Positions 13,844 to 13,967 of a stretch of DNA of 13,967 nt are shown here, piece by piece. Within the stretch, counting starts at the first letter, position 1. Each line of letters opens with the position of its first letter. The translations under genes and the position numbers were made by a program. A model generated the notes under the pieces. It was not told the origin of the DNA. It worked only from the letters and a program-made list of their open reading frames with translations, and made no database searches. Source of the stretch: Treponema sp. (lineage in GTDB: Bacteria > Spirochaetota > Spirochaetia > Treponematales > Breznakiellaceae); contig JAIRUY010000180.1 in NCBI GenBank assembly GCA_031254175.1, positions 1 through 13,967 on the forward strand, written 5' to 3'.

Positions 13844-13967
13844 ATGAAAAATAGAAATATAATATTTTTATCTATAGCCATTCTTATTAGTACATTCTTC
13901 TCATGTACTAATATTCAGAATAAAAAAACTGCGAATGAAATTGCAGATATAATGAATGAAGCGCCTG
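13844..13967 (+). CDS. Lipoprotein, N-terminal part only (3' end beyond window)
   Basis: The ATG at 13844 has GGAGAGG (13830-13836) seven bases upstream. The 41 visible residues start with a signal peptide, MKNRNIIFLSIAILISTFFS, ending in a lipobox-like FFSC with Cys21 as the lipidation site, then a polar stretch (TNIQNKKTANEIADIMNEAP). The phenylalanine-rich lipobox is looser than the E. coli consensus, as is common in spirochaetes. The frame is open to the window edge. Too little is visible to name a family. It is separated from the upstream lipoprotein gene by the three-hairpin block and probably has its own promoter, which I could not identify. Confidence 0.75.
   Translation, partial: MKNRNIIFLSIAILISTFFSCTNIQNKKTANEIADIMNEAP

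Noticed and set aside
1..13967. Search for CRISPR arrays, tRNA or rRNA genes, transposases or tandem repeats
   Set aside because: No regularly spaced direct repeats, tRNA cloverleaf signatures, rRNA motifs or transposase-like reading frames were seen.

Overview
The window looks like chromosomal DNA from a spirochaete, most likely a Treponema-like species. This rests on the style of the proteins: a PilZ protein interrupted by a long internal domain, a MetQ lipoprotein of the treponemal type, several short lipoproteins with loose lipoboxes, and a shortened RqcH-like NFACT protein. It also fits the moderately AT-rich composition with A/T-rich intergenic gaps. The genus is an inference. No rRNA, tRNA, CRISPR array, phage gene or transposase was seen.

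Layout: (1) 1-1547, + strand: the 3' end of an unrecognised gene, then a PilZ-family protein whose ribosome site overlaps the upstream stop. (2) 1562-3262, - strand: ettA, a translational ABC-F ATPase, convergent with the PilZ gene. (3) 3302-5491, + strand: a compact metQ-metN-metI methionine importer operon, divergent from ettA across only 39 bp that seem to hold two overlapping promoters. (4) 5513-9193, - strand: a 1226-residue membrane hybrid histidine kinase with two receiver domains and no response-regulator gene beside it. (5) 9327-12041, + strand: an RqcH-like NFACT protein with an apparent leaderless start, then an MFS exporter. (6) 12042-12225: a gap holding a hairpin and a GC-rich palindromic block, which together look like a dispersed non-coding repeat. 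(7) 12226-13655, + strand: a Memo/AmrB-family protein and a WHy/LEA-2-like lipoprotein. (8) 13656-13843: a terminator hairpin followed by two more perfect or near-perfect hairpins. (9) 13844 to the end: the start of another lipoprotein gene.

Most of the window is ordinary housekeeping and accessory content, and I do not see a clearly new multi-gene system. The points worth a second look are smaller. The PilZ domain appears to be split by a GAF-like insertion. The RqcH-like protein lacks the helix-hairpin-helix region and has NR where the tailing-critical DR motif should be. The Memo protein has lost two of five site residues. MetN lacks the methionine-sensing C-terminal domain. Several unit-leading genes (ettA, rqcH-like, perhaps amrB) have a -10 box 5-7 nt before an ATG with no ribosome site. 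The two intergenic repeat or hairpin blocks are also unusual. All functional calls come from reading motifs by eye; no database search was run.
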